Source: CAZWDL01 sp964632995
GTDB lineage: Bacteria; Bacteroidota; Bacteroidia; Chitinophagales; Saprospiraceae
NCBI GenBank assembly: GCA_964632995.1
Contig: CAZWDL010000022.1
Location: 10,518 to 74,517, forward strand
Reading direction: 5' to 3'
DNA length: 64,000 nt
Below are positions 1 to 8,863 of this stretch, one piece after another. The position numbers and the translations under genes are program-made. The notes beneath the pieces were generated by a model. It had not been told where the DNA came from. It was given only the letters and a program-made list of their open reading frames with translations, and ran no database searches. Positions within the stretch are counted from its first letter, which is position 1, and each line of letters begins with the position of its first letter.

Positions 1-507
1 TTCATTACGAACCACGATGAGAATAGCTGGAACGGCACCGTAAAAGAGCGCCTCGGAGCAGCCGCCGAAGCGATGGCCGTACTTGCTTTTACCTTCAACG
101 GCATGCCTCTCCTCTATAGCGGACAGGAGGCGGGGCTGGATAAACCGCTGAAGTTTTTTGAAAAAGATACCATTGAGTGGGGCAATTATGAGAAAGTGGA
201 TTTTTATGAAACCCTGCTCGATCTTAAAAAACGCAATCGCGCACTTTGGAATGGCGCTGCCGGCGGGCCTGCCGTCAAGATCAAAACCGACAATAATGAG
301 GACATTTATGCCTTTTACCGGGAGAAAGCCGGTAATAAGATCATCGTCGTTCTGAACCTCAGCAATGAGATTCAGGACGTTGCCCTCAGAAGTGACGCCT
401 GCGTTGGAGAATACACCAATGTCTTTGTCAATAGCACCATTACGGTCACCCCCAATATGACGCTCAATCTCAATCCCTGGGATTTTGTGGTGTGGTCTAA
501 CAAATGA
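1..507 (+). CDS. alpha-amylase family (GH13) protein, 5'-truncated
   Basis: Only the C-terminal 168 residues are present; the frame is open from base 1. The first codons read FITNHDENSW, which is GH13 conserved region IV, where the Asn/His-Asp pair helps stabilise the transition state. Next come the conserved segment MPLLYSGQEAG and a beta-sandwich C-terminal domain rich in short strands, ending NPWDFVVWSNK. Such proteins cleave alpha-1,4-glucans. The catalytic nucleophile and acid/base lie upstream of the window, so exact specificity (amylase, neopullulanase or maltogenic) cannot be told. The MFS transporter gene starts 68 bases downstream and another GH13 gene follows, so this is part of a starch/maltodextrin cluster. 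The family call is secure; the substrate is inferred. Confidence 0.9.
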   Translation, partial: FITNHDENSWNGTVKERLGAAAEAMAVLAFTFNGMPLLYSGQEAGLDKPLKFFEKDTIEWGNYEKVDFYETLLDLKKRNRALWNGAAGGPAVKIKTDNNEDIYAFYREKAGNKIIVVLNLSNEIQDVALRSDACVGEYTNVFVNSTITVTPNMTLNLNPWDFVVWSNK

Positions 508-574
508 AAAGATCGAGTTTAGGCCGGGCTTCGGAATTTTTCCTATTTTCAATTCCGGTTTTAAAAACATTGCC

Positions 575-2143
575 ATGGAACAGACCTCCTCTACCGCTGC
601 AGCCGCAGCATTGCGACCAAAGCCACATCTGAGCTTTTGGGAAATTTGGAATATGAGCTTCGGCTTTTTGGGTATACAGTTCGGCTTTGCGCTGCAAAAT
701 GCCAATGTCAGCCGGATATTTGAAACCCTGGGCGCCGAAGTGGAAGCCATTCCCATTCTATGGGTGGCCGCCCCGGTTACCGGATTATTGGTGCAGCCGA
801 TCATCGGCTACTTCAGCGATCGCACCTGGGGGCGCCTGGGACGTCGCCGCCCCTATTTCCTGGTCGGCGCTCTGCTCGCTTCCGTGGCCTTGTTCATCAT
901 GCCCAACTCTCCAATACTATGGGTCGCTGCCGGCATGCTCTGGATTCTCGATGCATCGATCAATATTTCCATGGAGCCCTTCCGGGCTTTTGTAGGCGAC
1001 AATCTACCCTCCGTTCAGCGCACGATGGGGTTTGCCATGCAGAGCTTTTTCATCGGTACGGGAGCGGTGGTCGCATCCATGCTACCCTGGATGCTGACCA
1101 ACTGGTTTGGAGTCAGCAACGAGGCGCCGGAAGGGGTCGTCCCGGATTCTGTTAAGCTGTCCTTTTATCTCGGCGGGGTGGTCTTTCTGCTGGCAGTACT
1201 GTGGACGGTCTTTCGCTCCCGGGAATATTCGCCGGAGGAAAGAGCCGGTTTTATAGAGCATCAGGAAGAAGAGGGTTTTGACAAGAAGGAAAAAAGCAGA
1301 GAGGCTTACGCCAAAAACGGACGCCGGCAATTGATGCAGGGTATCCTGCTCATCGCCGCGGGCGTGCTGCTCACCTACTGGTTTACTCAGGCCGGAATGG
1401 CCAAAGAACTGATGATCTTCTCCGTCGGCCTCGCCACCCTGGGGGGCTTCCTCAGTCTGGCCGGGGTAATGCAACAGACCGGCCAGACTGAAAATGGGTT
1501 TATCACCATTATCAATGATTTTCAGGATATGCCTCCCACCATGAAGCAACTGGCGCTGGTGCAATTTTTCTCCTGGTTTGCCCTCTTTGCCCTCTGGATA
1601 TATACAACCGCCGCCGTCACCAGCCACATTTACGGCACCTCAGATACCAGCTCATTCCTGTACAATGAGGGGGCCAACTGGGTGGGCGTCTGCTTCGCCG
1701 TCTACAACGGTATCGCCGCTATCGTTGCTTTTATGATTCCGGAGCTCGCCAAACGCACCAGCCGGAAAATCGCTCACGCCATCTGTCTGATAGCCGGCGC
1801 ACTGGGCTTCCTGTCCATCTTTTTCATTAAAGACCCAAACCTGCTGCTGCTCTCCATGATAGGTATCGGTATTGCCTGGGCCAGCATTCTTTCTATGCCC
1901 TACGCGATTCTCACCGGTTCGCTTCCGCAGGAAAAGATGGGGTATTACATGGGGGTTTTCAATTTCTTTATCGTCATTCCGCAGGTGGTGGCGGCGGCTC
2001 TGCTGGGATTTGTCATCGGCAGGTTTTTCGGCGGCTCCGCTATCTACGCGCTGTTGCTGGGCGGCGGCTCGCTGGTGCTCGCAGCCCTGCTCACGCTGCG
2101 AGTAGAGGATAAGGATGATGTGGCGGCTTCCATCGAGGTATAA
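575..2143 (+). CDS. MFS sugar transporter (SLC45/maltose-type)
   Basis: This is a polytopic inner-membrane protein of 522 residues with about twelve hydrophobic helices. It carries the MFS loop 2-3 signature SDRTWGRLGRRRPY at residues 81-94. The frame is open upstream to 485, but ATG 575 is preferred because the sequence just before it is not membrane-like and ATG 575 gives the usual short cytoplasmic N-terminus ahead of the helix starting SFWEIWNMSFGF. The NMSFGFLGIQFG start is typical of the sucrose/maltose (GPH or SLC45-like) branch. Lying between two GH13 genes, it probably imports maltose or maltodextrins released by them. A charged loop of about 40 residues (EEEGFDKKEKSREAYAK) lies between the two six-helix halves. 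The exact sugar is inferred from context. Confidence 0.88.
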   Translation: MEQTSSTAAAAALRPKPHLSFWEIWNMSFGFLGIQFGFALQNANVSRIFETLGAEVEAIPILWVAAPVTGLLVQPIIGYFSDRTWGRLGRRRPYFLVGALLASVALFIMPNSPILWVAAGMLWILDASINISMEPFRAFVGDNLPSVQRTMGFAMQSFFIGTGAVVASMLPWMLTNWFGVSNEAPEGVVPDSVKLSFYLGGVVFLLAVLWTVFRSREYSPEERAGFIEHQEEEGFDKKEKSREAYAKNGRRQLMQGILLIAAGVLLTYWFTQAGMAKELMIFSVGLATLGGFLSLAGVMQQTGQTENGFITIINDFQDMPPTMKQLALVQFFSWFALFALWIYTTAAVTSHIYGTSDTSSFLYNEGANWVGVCFAVYNGIAAIVAFMIPELAKRTSRKIAHAICLIAGALGFLSIFFIKDPNLLLLSMIGIGIAWASILSMPYAILTGSLPQEKMGYYMGVFNFFIVIPQVVAAALLGFVIGRFFGGSAIYALLLGGGSLVLAALLTLRVEDKDDVAASIEV

Positions 2144-2242
2144 CCTGGGTTAACCCTTTTTATCCGCCATCCCCTTTCCGCTTCGGTAGTAAAAGTTACT
2201 GCAGCCGGAAAAGGAAGGCGGTGAATCTTTGCATTTTAATTT

Positions 2243-3946
2243 ATGAAAATCAAGACCACTCCCCTCAAACAACTTCTGTGCTGCCTTATATTATTGGGCT
2301 GGGCAGGCTGTGAAGGCCCTCAGGCGCCGGATGTGTCAGTTTCGACAGCCCCCGTGACGATCGAGACTTTCTGGGAAAACGCCACCATATACTTTCTGCT
2401 GACCGATCGTTTTTACAACGGCGATACCACTAACGACCTATCCCTTGGCCGCAGCCGAGAGGCTGCCTATCTGCGCAATTTCATGGGGGGCGATATTGCC
2501 GGCATCACGCGAAAAATCGAAGAAGGCTATTTCGATTCTCTTGGCGTCAATGCCATCTGGTTTACACCGGTAGTAGAGCAAATCCGGGGAAGTACAGATG
2601 AAGGCCAGGGAGAAACATACGCCTATCACGGCTACTGGGCCCGCGACTGGACGCGGTTGGATCCCAACTTTGGCTCCAAAGCCGGTCTCAAAGCATTGGT
2701 CGATGCCGCCCATCAACGCGATATCCGGATACTCATGGATGTGGTCATCAATCATACCGGACCGGTAACCCCACAGGACCCGCAGTGGCCCGACAGCTGG
2801 GTGCGCACTCAACCACCCTGCAGCTACCAAGGGTATGAAAGCACCGTCGAATGCACGCTGGTGGAAAATCTGCCCGATATACGTACCGGCCGCACCGAAG
2901 CGGTAGCCTTACCTCCCTTTCTGCGCGAAAAATGGGCGGCTGAAGAACGCCTGGACCAGGAGTTGCAGGAACTCGACGCCTTCTTTGATCGCACGGGCTA
3001 CCCCCGGGCGCCCCGCTACTACCTGATCAAATGGCTGACCGACTGGGTGCGCGAATTCGGCATCGACGGTTACCGGGCCGATACCGCCAAACACGTTGAA
3101 GAGGAGGTGTGGCAAGAACTCAAACGGGAAGCTGAGATTGCCTTGCGCGAATGGAAAGCAGCCCATCCGGATGCCAAAATCGACGACTCCGGGTTTTTTA
3201 TGATGGGGGAAGTATACGGCTACGGCCTCGGCGGAGAACGCCCTTATGATTTTGGTGACCGCGAGGTCGATTACTACCGGCACGGCTTTGAAAGTCTCAT
3301 CAATTTTGCTTTCAAGGCAGATGCAGAAAAAGCTTACGACAACCTGTTTCAGGATTACGCAAACAACGTGACAAAAGGTCCGCTGAAAGGAGTCGGCGTC
3401 CTCAATTACATCAGTTCGCACGACGATAGCGCCCCTTTCGACCGGGAGCGCCGGCGACCTATGGAAGCCGCCACCAAGTTGATGCTGACCCCGGGCGCCG
3501 CCCAGATCTATTACGGAGACGAAACAGCACGTACCCTGCAAATCGATAGCGCTAAAGGCGACGCTAACCTGCGCTCCTTCATGAACTGGGATGCTATTGA
3601 ACAGAATCTCCCTGCCGGTGAATTCAGCACTCGTGAAATACTCACCCACTGGCGCAAACTCGGTCGCTTCCGCCGCGAGCATCTCGCTGTCGGCGCCGGT
3701 CGCCACGAGCGATTACAGCAATCGCCCTATGTCTTCTCCCGTATTTTTGAAGAGGGCGAATTATCGGACCGGGTTATCGTAGGGCTGGACCTGCCTTCTG
3801 GTGTAAAGACCCTGCCTATCCGCGAAGTGTTCGCGGAGGGAAGCGAATTAAAAGATTATTATTCCGGAAAAACGGCTACGGTAAGCGAGGGGAAAGTGCT
3901 GCTGGATTCCCCCTACTCAATAGTGCTGCTCGGCGCCGGTAACTGA
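2243..3946 (+). CDS. GH13 alpha-amylase lipoprotein
   Basis: This 567-residue protein has a lipoprotein signal (hydrophobic LLCCLILLGWAG, lipid-attachment Cys23), so it is probably anchored to the outer membrane or periplasmic face. The GH13 (beta/alpha)8 barrel motifs are all visible: region I DVVINHTG with Asp166 and His171, region II GIDGYRAD with nucleophile Asp280, region III MMGEVYG with acid/base Glu323, and region IV SSHDD with His393-Asp394. It hydrolyses alpha-glucosidic bonds in starch-like polymers, feeding the MFS transporter 100 bases upstream. The insert between region I and region II (about residues 172-270) includes four possible disulfide or metal cysteines. The gene ends 20 bases from the convergent MBL-hydrolase gene with no clear terminator between them. 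No SusC/SusD pair is visible in the window. Confidence 0.9.
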   Translation: MKIKTTPLKQLLCCLILLGWAGCEGPQAPDVSVSTAPVTIETFWENATIYFLLTDRFYNGDTTNDLSLGRSREAAYLRNFMGGDIAGITRKIEEGYFDSLGVNAIWFTPVVEQIRGSTDEGQGETYAYHGYWARDWTRLDPNFGSKAGLKALVDAAHQRDIRILMDVVINHTGPVTPQDPQWPDSWVRTQPPCSYQGYESTVECTLVENLPDIRTGRTEAVALPPFLREKWAAEERLDQELQELDAFFDRTGYPRAPRYYLIKWLTDWVREFGIDGYRADTAKHVEEEVWQELKREAEIALREWKAAHPDAKIDDSGFFMMGEVYGYGLGGERPYDFGDREVDYYRHGFESLINFAFKADAEKAYDNLFQDYANNVTKGPLKGVGVLNYISSHDDSAPFDRERRRPMEAATKLMLTPGAAQIYYGDETARTLQIDSAKGDANLRSFMNWDAIEQNLPAGEFSTREILTHWRKLGRFRREHLAVGAGRHERLQQSPYVFSRIFEEGELSDRVIVGLDLPSGVKTLPIREVFAEGSELKDYYSGKTATVSEGKVLLDSPYSIVLLGAGN

Positions 3947-3966
3947 ACGGCGTACCGGCTTGCTTT

Positions 3967-4824
3967 TCATTCCGACATCACTTCCGCCATGGTCATCGCC
4001 TTGTCCATCGCGATTCGGCTGCGATCATCCATTTTCAGGGAACAGCAGGCAGTCCCGGGGTCGTGTTCGAAGCAGAGGATAGCGTCATCGCGTAAGGCCT
4101 CACGAAGCAGGCGGTCTTTTTCTGACAGGGTGTTCAGCGGACGAACATCATAGGCCATAACATAAGGTAAGCCGAGGTGGTAGGATGAAGGAATAAGATC
4201 AGCACAATAGATCAGCTTTCGCTTTGCCGTTTCCAGCATTGGCAACATCATAGCTTCCGTATGACCGTATACGAAGCGCAGGCGAATGCCCGGCAGCCAT
4301 TCGTCGTCTTCTTCACTAACTTCAATAAATTCCAGGACGCCGGCGTCCCGTAGCGGCACAAAATTCTCCTTCAGGAAAGAAGCCCGTTCCTTAGCATTAG
4401 GAGAAAAGGCCCAGTTGTAATGCGGCTCATTACTCCAGTAAGTGGCTTTGGGAAAAGCCGGTATCAGGTTGCCCTGGGCATTGCGCCGCACCGCACCGCC
4501 GACGTGATCGAAATGAAGGTGGGTGAGCAGTACGTCGGTGATATCTTCCGGCTCAAAGCCCAACCCGGCCAGTGACCCCAGCAGGGTAGCTTCGCCGTGA
4601 GGTTCAAAATGCCGGCGAAACTTTTCGCCCTGTTTGTTCCCTATTCCCGTATCGATAAGGACACGGCGATCGTGTATTTCCACCAGCAGGCAACGCATGG
4701 CCCAGGTGCATCTGTTTTTATCGTCCGGACTAGTCAGCCGTTCCCAAAGCTGTCGCGGCACGACACCAAACATGGCGCCTCCATCTAACTTAAAAAAGCC
4801 GGTATCGATGGTATGAATCGTCAT
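3967..4824 (-). CDS. MBL-fold metallo-hydrolase
   Basis: This is a metallo-beta-lactamase fold protein of 285 residues. The zinc-binding signature THLHFDHVGG gives His102, His104, Asp106 and His107, and further metal ligands follow at GHTEAM, YCADLIPS and FEHD. There is no signal peptide, so it is cytoplasmic. The overall pattern (N-terminal DTG turn, long central loop, GHT motif) is that of the AHL-lactonase-like/glyoxalase II-like hydrolases, but the substrate cannot be read from sequence. It lies 61 bases downstream of ribH on the same strand and could share its transcript; nothing links it mechanistically to riboflavin synthesis. The start gives a normal N-terminus (MTIHTIDTGFFKLDGG). Confidence 0.85.
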   Translation of the reverse strand: MTIHTIDTGFFKLDGGAMFGVVPRQLWERLTSPDDKNRCTWAMRCLLVEIHDRRVLIDTGIGNKQGEKFRRHFEPHGEATLLGSLAGLGFEPEDITDVLLTHLHFDHVGGAVRRNAQGNLIPAFPKATYWSNEPHYNWAFSPNAKERASFLKENFVPLRDAGVLEFIEVSEEDDEWLPGIRLRFVYGHTEAMMLPMLETAKRKLIYCADLIPSSYHLGLPYVMAYDVRPLNTLSEKDRLLREALRDDAILCFEHDPGTACCSLKMDDRSRIAMDKAMTMAEVMSE

Positions 4825-4885
4825 ATGGAAGTTATGGGTTCTTTATGACAGGCTCGGCTAATCGTACTTCAGCGCCCGGTCAGAA

Positions 4886-5422
4886 TCAAGGTCGCAGGGA
4901 TTTGAATCCGATGCGTTTATCCTGGTTGGTCATTGTTCTGGACAAGGCGGCCATACGGATGGCGGTGACGGCAGCTTCCACTCCTTTATTACCGTGTTTG
5001 CCGCCGGCGCGGTCCAGCGCCTGTTCTTCGGTATCGGGTGTCAGTACACCAAAGATGCAGGGCTTACCGCTGGCCATGCCCAGGTTGGTAAGACCGGTAG
5101 CCACCGCCTGGTTGATATATTCGTTGTGGCTGGTTTCTCCTTTAATCACGCAACCCAGGCAAATGACGGCATCCACTTTGCGGTTGCTCATTATCATTTT
5201 GGCGGCGGCGGTCAGTTCAAAAGAGCCCGGCACCTGGATGGTATGGATATTTTCCTCCATTGCACCGTGTTTGATCAGTGTATCGAAACACCCCTCGTAA
5301 AGAGCGTGGGTTATTTTGGTATTCCACTCCGATACTACAACACCGAACTTCAGTTCCTTGGCGGAAGGGATGGTGCTTTCATCGTAATTAGACAGGTTTT
5401 TTGCAGCGCTGGCCATAGGCAT
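4886..5422 (-). CDS. ribH: 6,7-dimethyl-8-ribityllumazine synthase
   Basis: This enzyme condenses 5-amino-6-ribitylamino-uracil with 3,4-dihydroxybutanone 4-phosphate to give lumazine, the penultimate step of riboflavin synthesis. Family landmarks are visible: VVVSEWNTKIT near the N-terminus, VPGSFELTAAAK, the GCVIKGETSHNEYI segment with the catalytic His, and GVLTPDTEEQALDRAGGKHGNKG. The frame is open up to 5512, but the added 30 residues are not family-like, so ATG 5422 (178 aa) was chosen; ATG 5416 (MASAAKN) is equally possible. It is followed closely by the MBL hydrolase and preceded by the TPR gene 114 bases upstream. No FMN riboswitch is visible before it and no other rib gene is in the window. 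Confidence 0.95.
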   Translation of the reverse strand: MPMASAAKNLSNYDESTIPSAKELKFGVVVSEWNTKITHALYEGCFDTLIKHGAMEENIHTIQVPGSFELTAAAKMIMSNRKVDAVICLGCVIKGETSHNEYINQAVATGLTNLGMASGKPCIFGVLTPDTEEQALDRAGGKHGNKGVEAAVTAIRMAALSRTMTNQDKRIGFKSLRP

Positions 5423-5536
5423 CTCATTTTGAAACTTGAATAAAGAAAAAATTTCCTTTGAAACAAAAAAAGGCAAGGAGGGTTTGCGGGCCGTCCTTAC
5501 CTTTTTTACCATGTATCTGTGCGGGTTCCGCCCTGC

Positions 5537-6232
5537 CTATCCTTTGGCAGAAACCCGTATGATGAATTTTTCAATATCCTGCCCTACCGGAGAAGAGGGA
5601 TATTCCTCTTTGATGCGTTCGTAGGCAGCTTTAGCCTGCGCGAAGGATCCGTTTTTTTCGTGAAGCATTCCCACTTTCTTAAGGTAGTAGGGAGTCAGCA
5701 TGTCGTTATCGCCGGCGCTTACCGCGTCTTCGTAATAATCGAGCGCATTTTCAAGATCATTGAGTTCTGAGTAAGCGTCGCCGAGAGCGCCGTACTTCAT
5801 GATTGGCGTGATATCGCCGGCCGGATCGAAGTCGTTAAGGAAGTCGATAGCCGCTTCGAACTGACCGAGGTTGAGATAGGAAATGCCGGCATAGTAGTTG
5901 GCCAGGTTGCCGGCGTCGGTAGAGCCGTAGCTATCGATGATATCCAGAAAACCAAGATAGCCGCCGCCGGGATTGGTCAGGGCCAGGGCGAAAGAATCGC
6001 GCTGAAATTGCACCTGGGCCTGGTACATTTGCTCCATAGCTTCTTGCTGCCAGGGTTGCTGGTAAAAATTGCTGTAGGCAAAAATACCTCCGATAATGAG
6101 AACGATCACCAGCAATCCTCCCAGTACGATGTTTTGATTGCGATCGACAAAGCTTTGTGCCTGGTCCCGCACCTCTACAATGTCCACCAGCGTTTCTTCT
6201 GCTTTTTTCTGATTTCTCTTCCTGCTTGCCAT
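5537..6232 (-). CDS. membrane-anchored tetratricopeptide repeat protein
   Basis: This 231-residue protein has a basic N-terminus, a single transmembrane helix at about residues 34-54 (NIVLGGLLVIVLIIGGIFAY), and a helical C-terminal part with TPR-like repeats (NLANYYAGISYLNLGQFEAAIDFL, KYGALGDAYSELNDLENALDYYEDA, LTPYYLKKVGMLHEKNGSFAQAKAAYERI). This architecture is that of the YfgM/TPR_21 type, a periplasmic-facing chaperone or scaffold associated with the Sec translocon in other bacteria. The function here is inferred only from that layout. It sits between pdhA (231 bases away, separated by a terminator) and ribH. A TACTTTTG box about 50 bases upstream is a plausible promoter. Confidence 0.8.
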   Translation of the reverse strand: MASRKRNQKKAEETLVDIVEVRDQAQSFVDRNQNIVLGGLLVIVLIIGGIFAYSNFYQQPWQQEAMEQMYQAQVQFQRDSFALALTNPGGGYLGFLDIIDSYGSTDAGNLANYYAGISYLNLGQFEAAIDFLNDFDPAGDITPIMKYGALGDAYSELNDLENALDYYEDAVSAGDNDMLTPYYLKKVGMLHEKNGSFAQAKAAYERIKEEYPSSPVGQDIEKFIIRVSAKG

Positions 6233-6283
6233 GTTCTTATCGTTAGCCTATTGAAGTAAGTTAAACTTGTTTTTTCAGCCCCG

Positions 6284-6291
6284 CAAAAGTA
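6284..6291 (-). promoter_or_regulatory. -7-like promoter box for the TPR gene
   Basis: On the minus strand this reads TACTTTTG, matching the Bacteroidota -7 consensus TAnnTTTG. It lies about 52 bases upstream of the TPR-protein ATG at 6232. No clear TTG at -33 is seen, so this is a partial match only. Confidence 0.35.
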
Positions 6292-6349
6292 AATAAACTT
6301 TTTGTTCCAGACCTAATCTAAGCTCTAAAATTACTATTCCGGGACAGGC

Positions 6350-6391
6350 AAAAAAAACGAGTGGCCGGCAGCATTTACTACTGCCGGCCAC
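6350..6391 (-). terminator. intrinsic terminator after pdhA
   Basis: A perfect 11-bp stem (GTGGCCGGCAG / CTGCCGGCCAC, 6361-6371 with 6381-6391, 9-base loop) is followed on the minus strand by eight uridines (A-run 6350-6357 on the plus strand). It lies 73 bases past the pdhA stop codon and separates pdhA from the TPR gene. Confidence 0.85.
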
Positions 6392-6463
6392 GCCTTATTT
6401 TGAGCAGGATGGAAGGAAAGATAGTTTATGGCGCTTCCACCTGGAACTTTTCAGAGCTCAATT

Positions 6464-7501
6464 TCAATCCTTAATAAAAGGATAATCCTCCTGCAGGTAG
6501 TTATCGGAATACAGCTCGGAGGGATCCGGGTAATCGGATACTTCGGCAAAATCCAGTGCTTCCTGGATCTCATTTTTGATTTTACCCTGTATCTCTTTGA
6601 CTTCCTCTTCGGAAGCAATATTATTTTCAAGGATTCTCTTCTCCGTGATTTTCACCGGATCCTTTTGCTTGTATTCTTCCACCTCTTCTTTGGTACGATA
6701 CTTGGCCGGGTCCGAAACGGAGTGCCCTTTGTAGCGATAGGTCCGGATCTCGAGAAAATAAGGCCCTTTTCCGGCGCGAATGTGTTCCACTGCTTTCTTT
6801 ACAGCTTCGTGAACCGATTCCGGCGACATGCCGTCGATGGGCTCGCTCGGCATATCATAGGCTTCGCCCAACTTGTAAATTTCGGTGACATTGCTGGTGC
6901 GTTTCACTGAAGTTCCCATGGCGTAGCCGTTATTCTCACAGATGTACAGCACCGGGAGTTGCCAGGTCATTGCCATATTGAAGGACTCGTGGAGGGAGCC
7001 CTGCCGTGCGGCGCCGTCACCGAACATGGTTACACAAAGGTTATCCGTCTCTTTGTATTTCTCGGCAAAGGCGATGCCCGTACCGATAGGGATTTGAGCG
7101 CCGACAATACCGTTGCCTCCGAAGTAGCGCTTGCTCGCGTCGAAGAAGTGCATCGATCCGCCTTTCCCTTTAACGACCCCTGTTTTCTTACCAAAAAGCT
7201 CCGCCATCGCTTCACTGGCGCCCACGCCGCGGGCAAGGGCGGTTCCGTGCTGCCGGTAAGCCGTCACAACGGCATCTTCGGGGCGAATCGCCGACTCAAT
7301 GCCGGCGGCTACGGCTTCCTGCCCGATATAGACATGGCAGAAACCACGGATTTTTTGCTGACCGTACATTTGTAACGCCCGCTCTTCAAAGCGGCGAATG
7401 CGTAGCATGAGCTCGTACCAGTTGAGGTATTGCTCTTTACTATACTCTTGTTTTTTATCTTTTTTCTTGGTTGATTTTTTCTTCTCGGTTGCAGTACTCA
7501 T
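6464..7501 (-). CDS. pdhA: pyruvate dehydrogenase E1 component, alpha subunit
   Basis: This is the thiamine-diphosphate-binding alpha subunit of the E1 heterotetramer, which decarboxylates pyruvate and passes the acetyl group to lipoyl-E2. At 345 residues it has the normal length. The ThDP motif runs from GDG at 161-163 to NN at 190-191 (GDGAARQG...ENNGYAMGTS). The substrate and phosphorylation-loop region YRYKGHSVSDPAKYRTKEEV is present near residue 265. The N-terminus is very lysine-rich (KKKSTKKKDKKQ). The E1-beta and E2 genes are not adjacent, so this is a stand-alone alpha gene, with its own promoter box at 7589 and its own terminator at 6350-6391. A branched-chain E1-alpha is the main alternative, but the RYFGGNGIVGAQIP segment fits PdhA. 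Confidence 0.93.
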   Translation of the reverse strand: MSTATEKKKSTKKKDKKQEYSKEQYLNWYELMLRIRRFEERALQMYGQQKIRGFCHVYIGQEAVAAGIESAIRPEDAVVTAYRQHGTALARGVGASEAMAELFGKKTGVVKGKGGSMHFFDASKRYFGGNGIVGAQIPIGTGIAFAEKYKETDNLCVTMFGDGAARQGSLHESFNMAMTWQLPVLYICENNGYAMGTSVKRTSNVTEIYKLGEAYDMPSEPIDGMSPESVHEAVKKAVEHIRAGKGPYFLEIRTYRYKGHSVSDPAKYRTKEEVEEYKQKDPVKITEKRILENNIASEEEVKEIQGKIKNEIQEALDFAEVSDYPDPSELYSDNYLQEDYPFIKD

Positions 7502-7588
7502 GTTGGCGTTCTTTTTTCTTTATGGATAGGCCCGTTCACTTTGAAGCAAGCGGGCCGGCGTGAGGCGATTCTGAAAAAAAATTGCGCT

Positions 7589-7596
7589 CAAAGATA
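7589..7596 (-). promoter_or_regulatory. -7-like promoter box for pdhA
   Basis: The minus strand reads TATCTTTG, an exact TAnnTTTG match, about 88 bases upstream of the pdhA ATG, in the 248-base divergent region between pdhA and recF. No obvious -33 TTG is seen at the expected spacing. Confidence 0.45.
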
Positions 7597-7749
7597 GCGT
7601 AAAAAATTGTCAGCTTAAAGGGAAGCATTAAAAAATGCCGGTATCTTGAGCGCAGTCACCAATAGAACGTTTATCTGCGAACCTTGTTTGCAGAATCCAA
7701 ACAGGATTGTCATTTTTACCTCTGCTCAAAAAAACTATCCCTTATCGCC

Positions 7750-8853
7750 TTGCATCTGGAAGGACTCATACTGACTCATTTTAAGAACTATACAGCCCAG
7801 CGGCTGGATTGTTCGCCTACGCTCAACTGTATTGTCGGATTGAACGGCATGGGGAAAACCAACCTGCTGGACGCGGTATACTACCTCTGTATGGGCAAAA
7901 GTCATTTCAACCTGCCGGATATTCATGTCGTACAGCACGATGCCGATTTTTTCCGGTTGGAAGGTCATTTCCGCATAGATGAGCGCAAGGAGAAGATCGT
8001 GGCTAAAGTACAACCCCGCCGGCGCAAAGAACTGGAGCGCAACGATGTACCTTACCGGCGCCTCTCGGATCACGTGGGACTGATTCCCGTCGTATTTATC
8101 GCGCCCGATGACACCTACCTTATCACTGAGGGTAGCGAGGCCCGGCGAAGCTTCCTTGACAATACTTTATCGCAACTGGACCATCAGTACTTACAGCAGC
8201 TGATTCTCTACCATAAAGTGTTGCGTCAGCGCAATGCACTACTCAAGCAATTTGGCGAAAGCCGCACCTTCAATCCCGCGCTGATTGAGATATACGATCA
8301 ACAGCTACTCGAACCGGCAGCCTATATCCACGAACAGCGGGCACAGTTTATCGATGCCTTTCGTCCCTACCTGCGCGAAACCGTAGCGGTGCTGAGCGGG
8401 GAACGCGAATCAGTCGACTGTGTGTACCGGTCCAGGCTCGAAGAAGCACCCCTGGCCGAGTTGCTGCGGGAAGCCGCCGATAAGGACCGGGTGCTGGAAC
8501 GCACGACCGTCGGTATTCACAAAGATGACCTCTTGTTTTCAATCGGTGGGTACCCCCTGAAAAAATTCGGCTCCCAGGGGCAACTCAAATCCTTTGTGCT
8601 CGCGCTCAAGCTGGCTCAGTACGAACTGCTCCGGCAAGATAAAAAGCAGGCCCCTATTCTGCTGCTGGACGACATCTTCGACAAACTCGACCGCAGCCGG
8701 GTAGAACAACTCATTCAGTTGCTGCTCTCGCGCCGGTTCGGGCAAACCTTTATCACCGATACCCACGAACAGCGCCTGGAGGAAATCATTAGGCAAGTGG
8801 GCGCTAATTATCGTAAATTTATCGTAGAAAACGGCCAGGCCATCCCGTCTTAA
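7750..8853 (+). CDS. recF: DNA replication and repair protein RecF (TTG start)
   Basis: RecF is an SMC-like ATPase that helps load RecA at single-strand gaps. The Walker A motif is GLNGMGKT at residues 30-37, the ABC-type signature appears as FGSQGQLKSF, and Walker B is ILLLDDIFDKLD, near the C-terminus as expected. There is no in-frame ATG at the 5' end. TTG 7750 gives MHLEGLILTHFKNY, which is exactly where RecF proteins begin, so it was preferred over the more upstream TTG at 7684, which would add 22 unrelated residues. The length of 367 residues is normal. The DciA-like gene follows 10 bases downstream, an arrangement common in Bacteroidota, and the pair ends at a strong terminator at 9193-9230. 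Confidence 0.93.
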   Translation: MHLEGLILTHFKNYTAQRLDCSPTLNCIVGLNGMGKTNLLDAVYYLCMGKSHFNLPDIHVVQHDADFFRLEGHFRIDERKEKIVAKVQPRRRKELERNDVPYRRLSDHVGLIPVVFIAPDDTYLITEGSEARRSFLDNTLSQLDHQYLQQLILYHKVLRQRNALLKQFGESRTFNPALIEIYDQQLLEPAAYIHEQRAQFIDAFRPYLRETVAVLSGERESVDCVYRSRLEEAPLAELLREAADKDRVLERTTVGIHKDDLLFSIGGYPLKKFGSQGQLKSFVLALKLAQYELLRQDKKQAPILLLDDIFDKLDRSRVEQLIQLLLSRRFGQTFITDTHEQRLEEIIRQVGANYRKFIVENGQAIPS

Positions 8854-8863
8854 ATATCACCTC

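Noticed and set aside
4886..5600. FMN riboswitch controlling ribH
   Set aside because: No RFN-element-like sequence (AGGGGC...GGGTGAAATTCCC pattern) was seen upstream of ribH.
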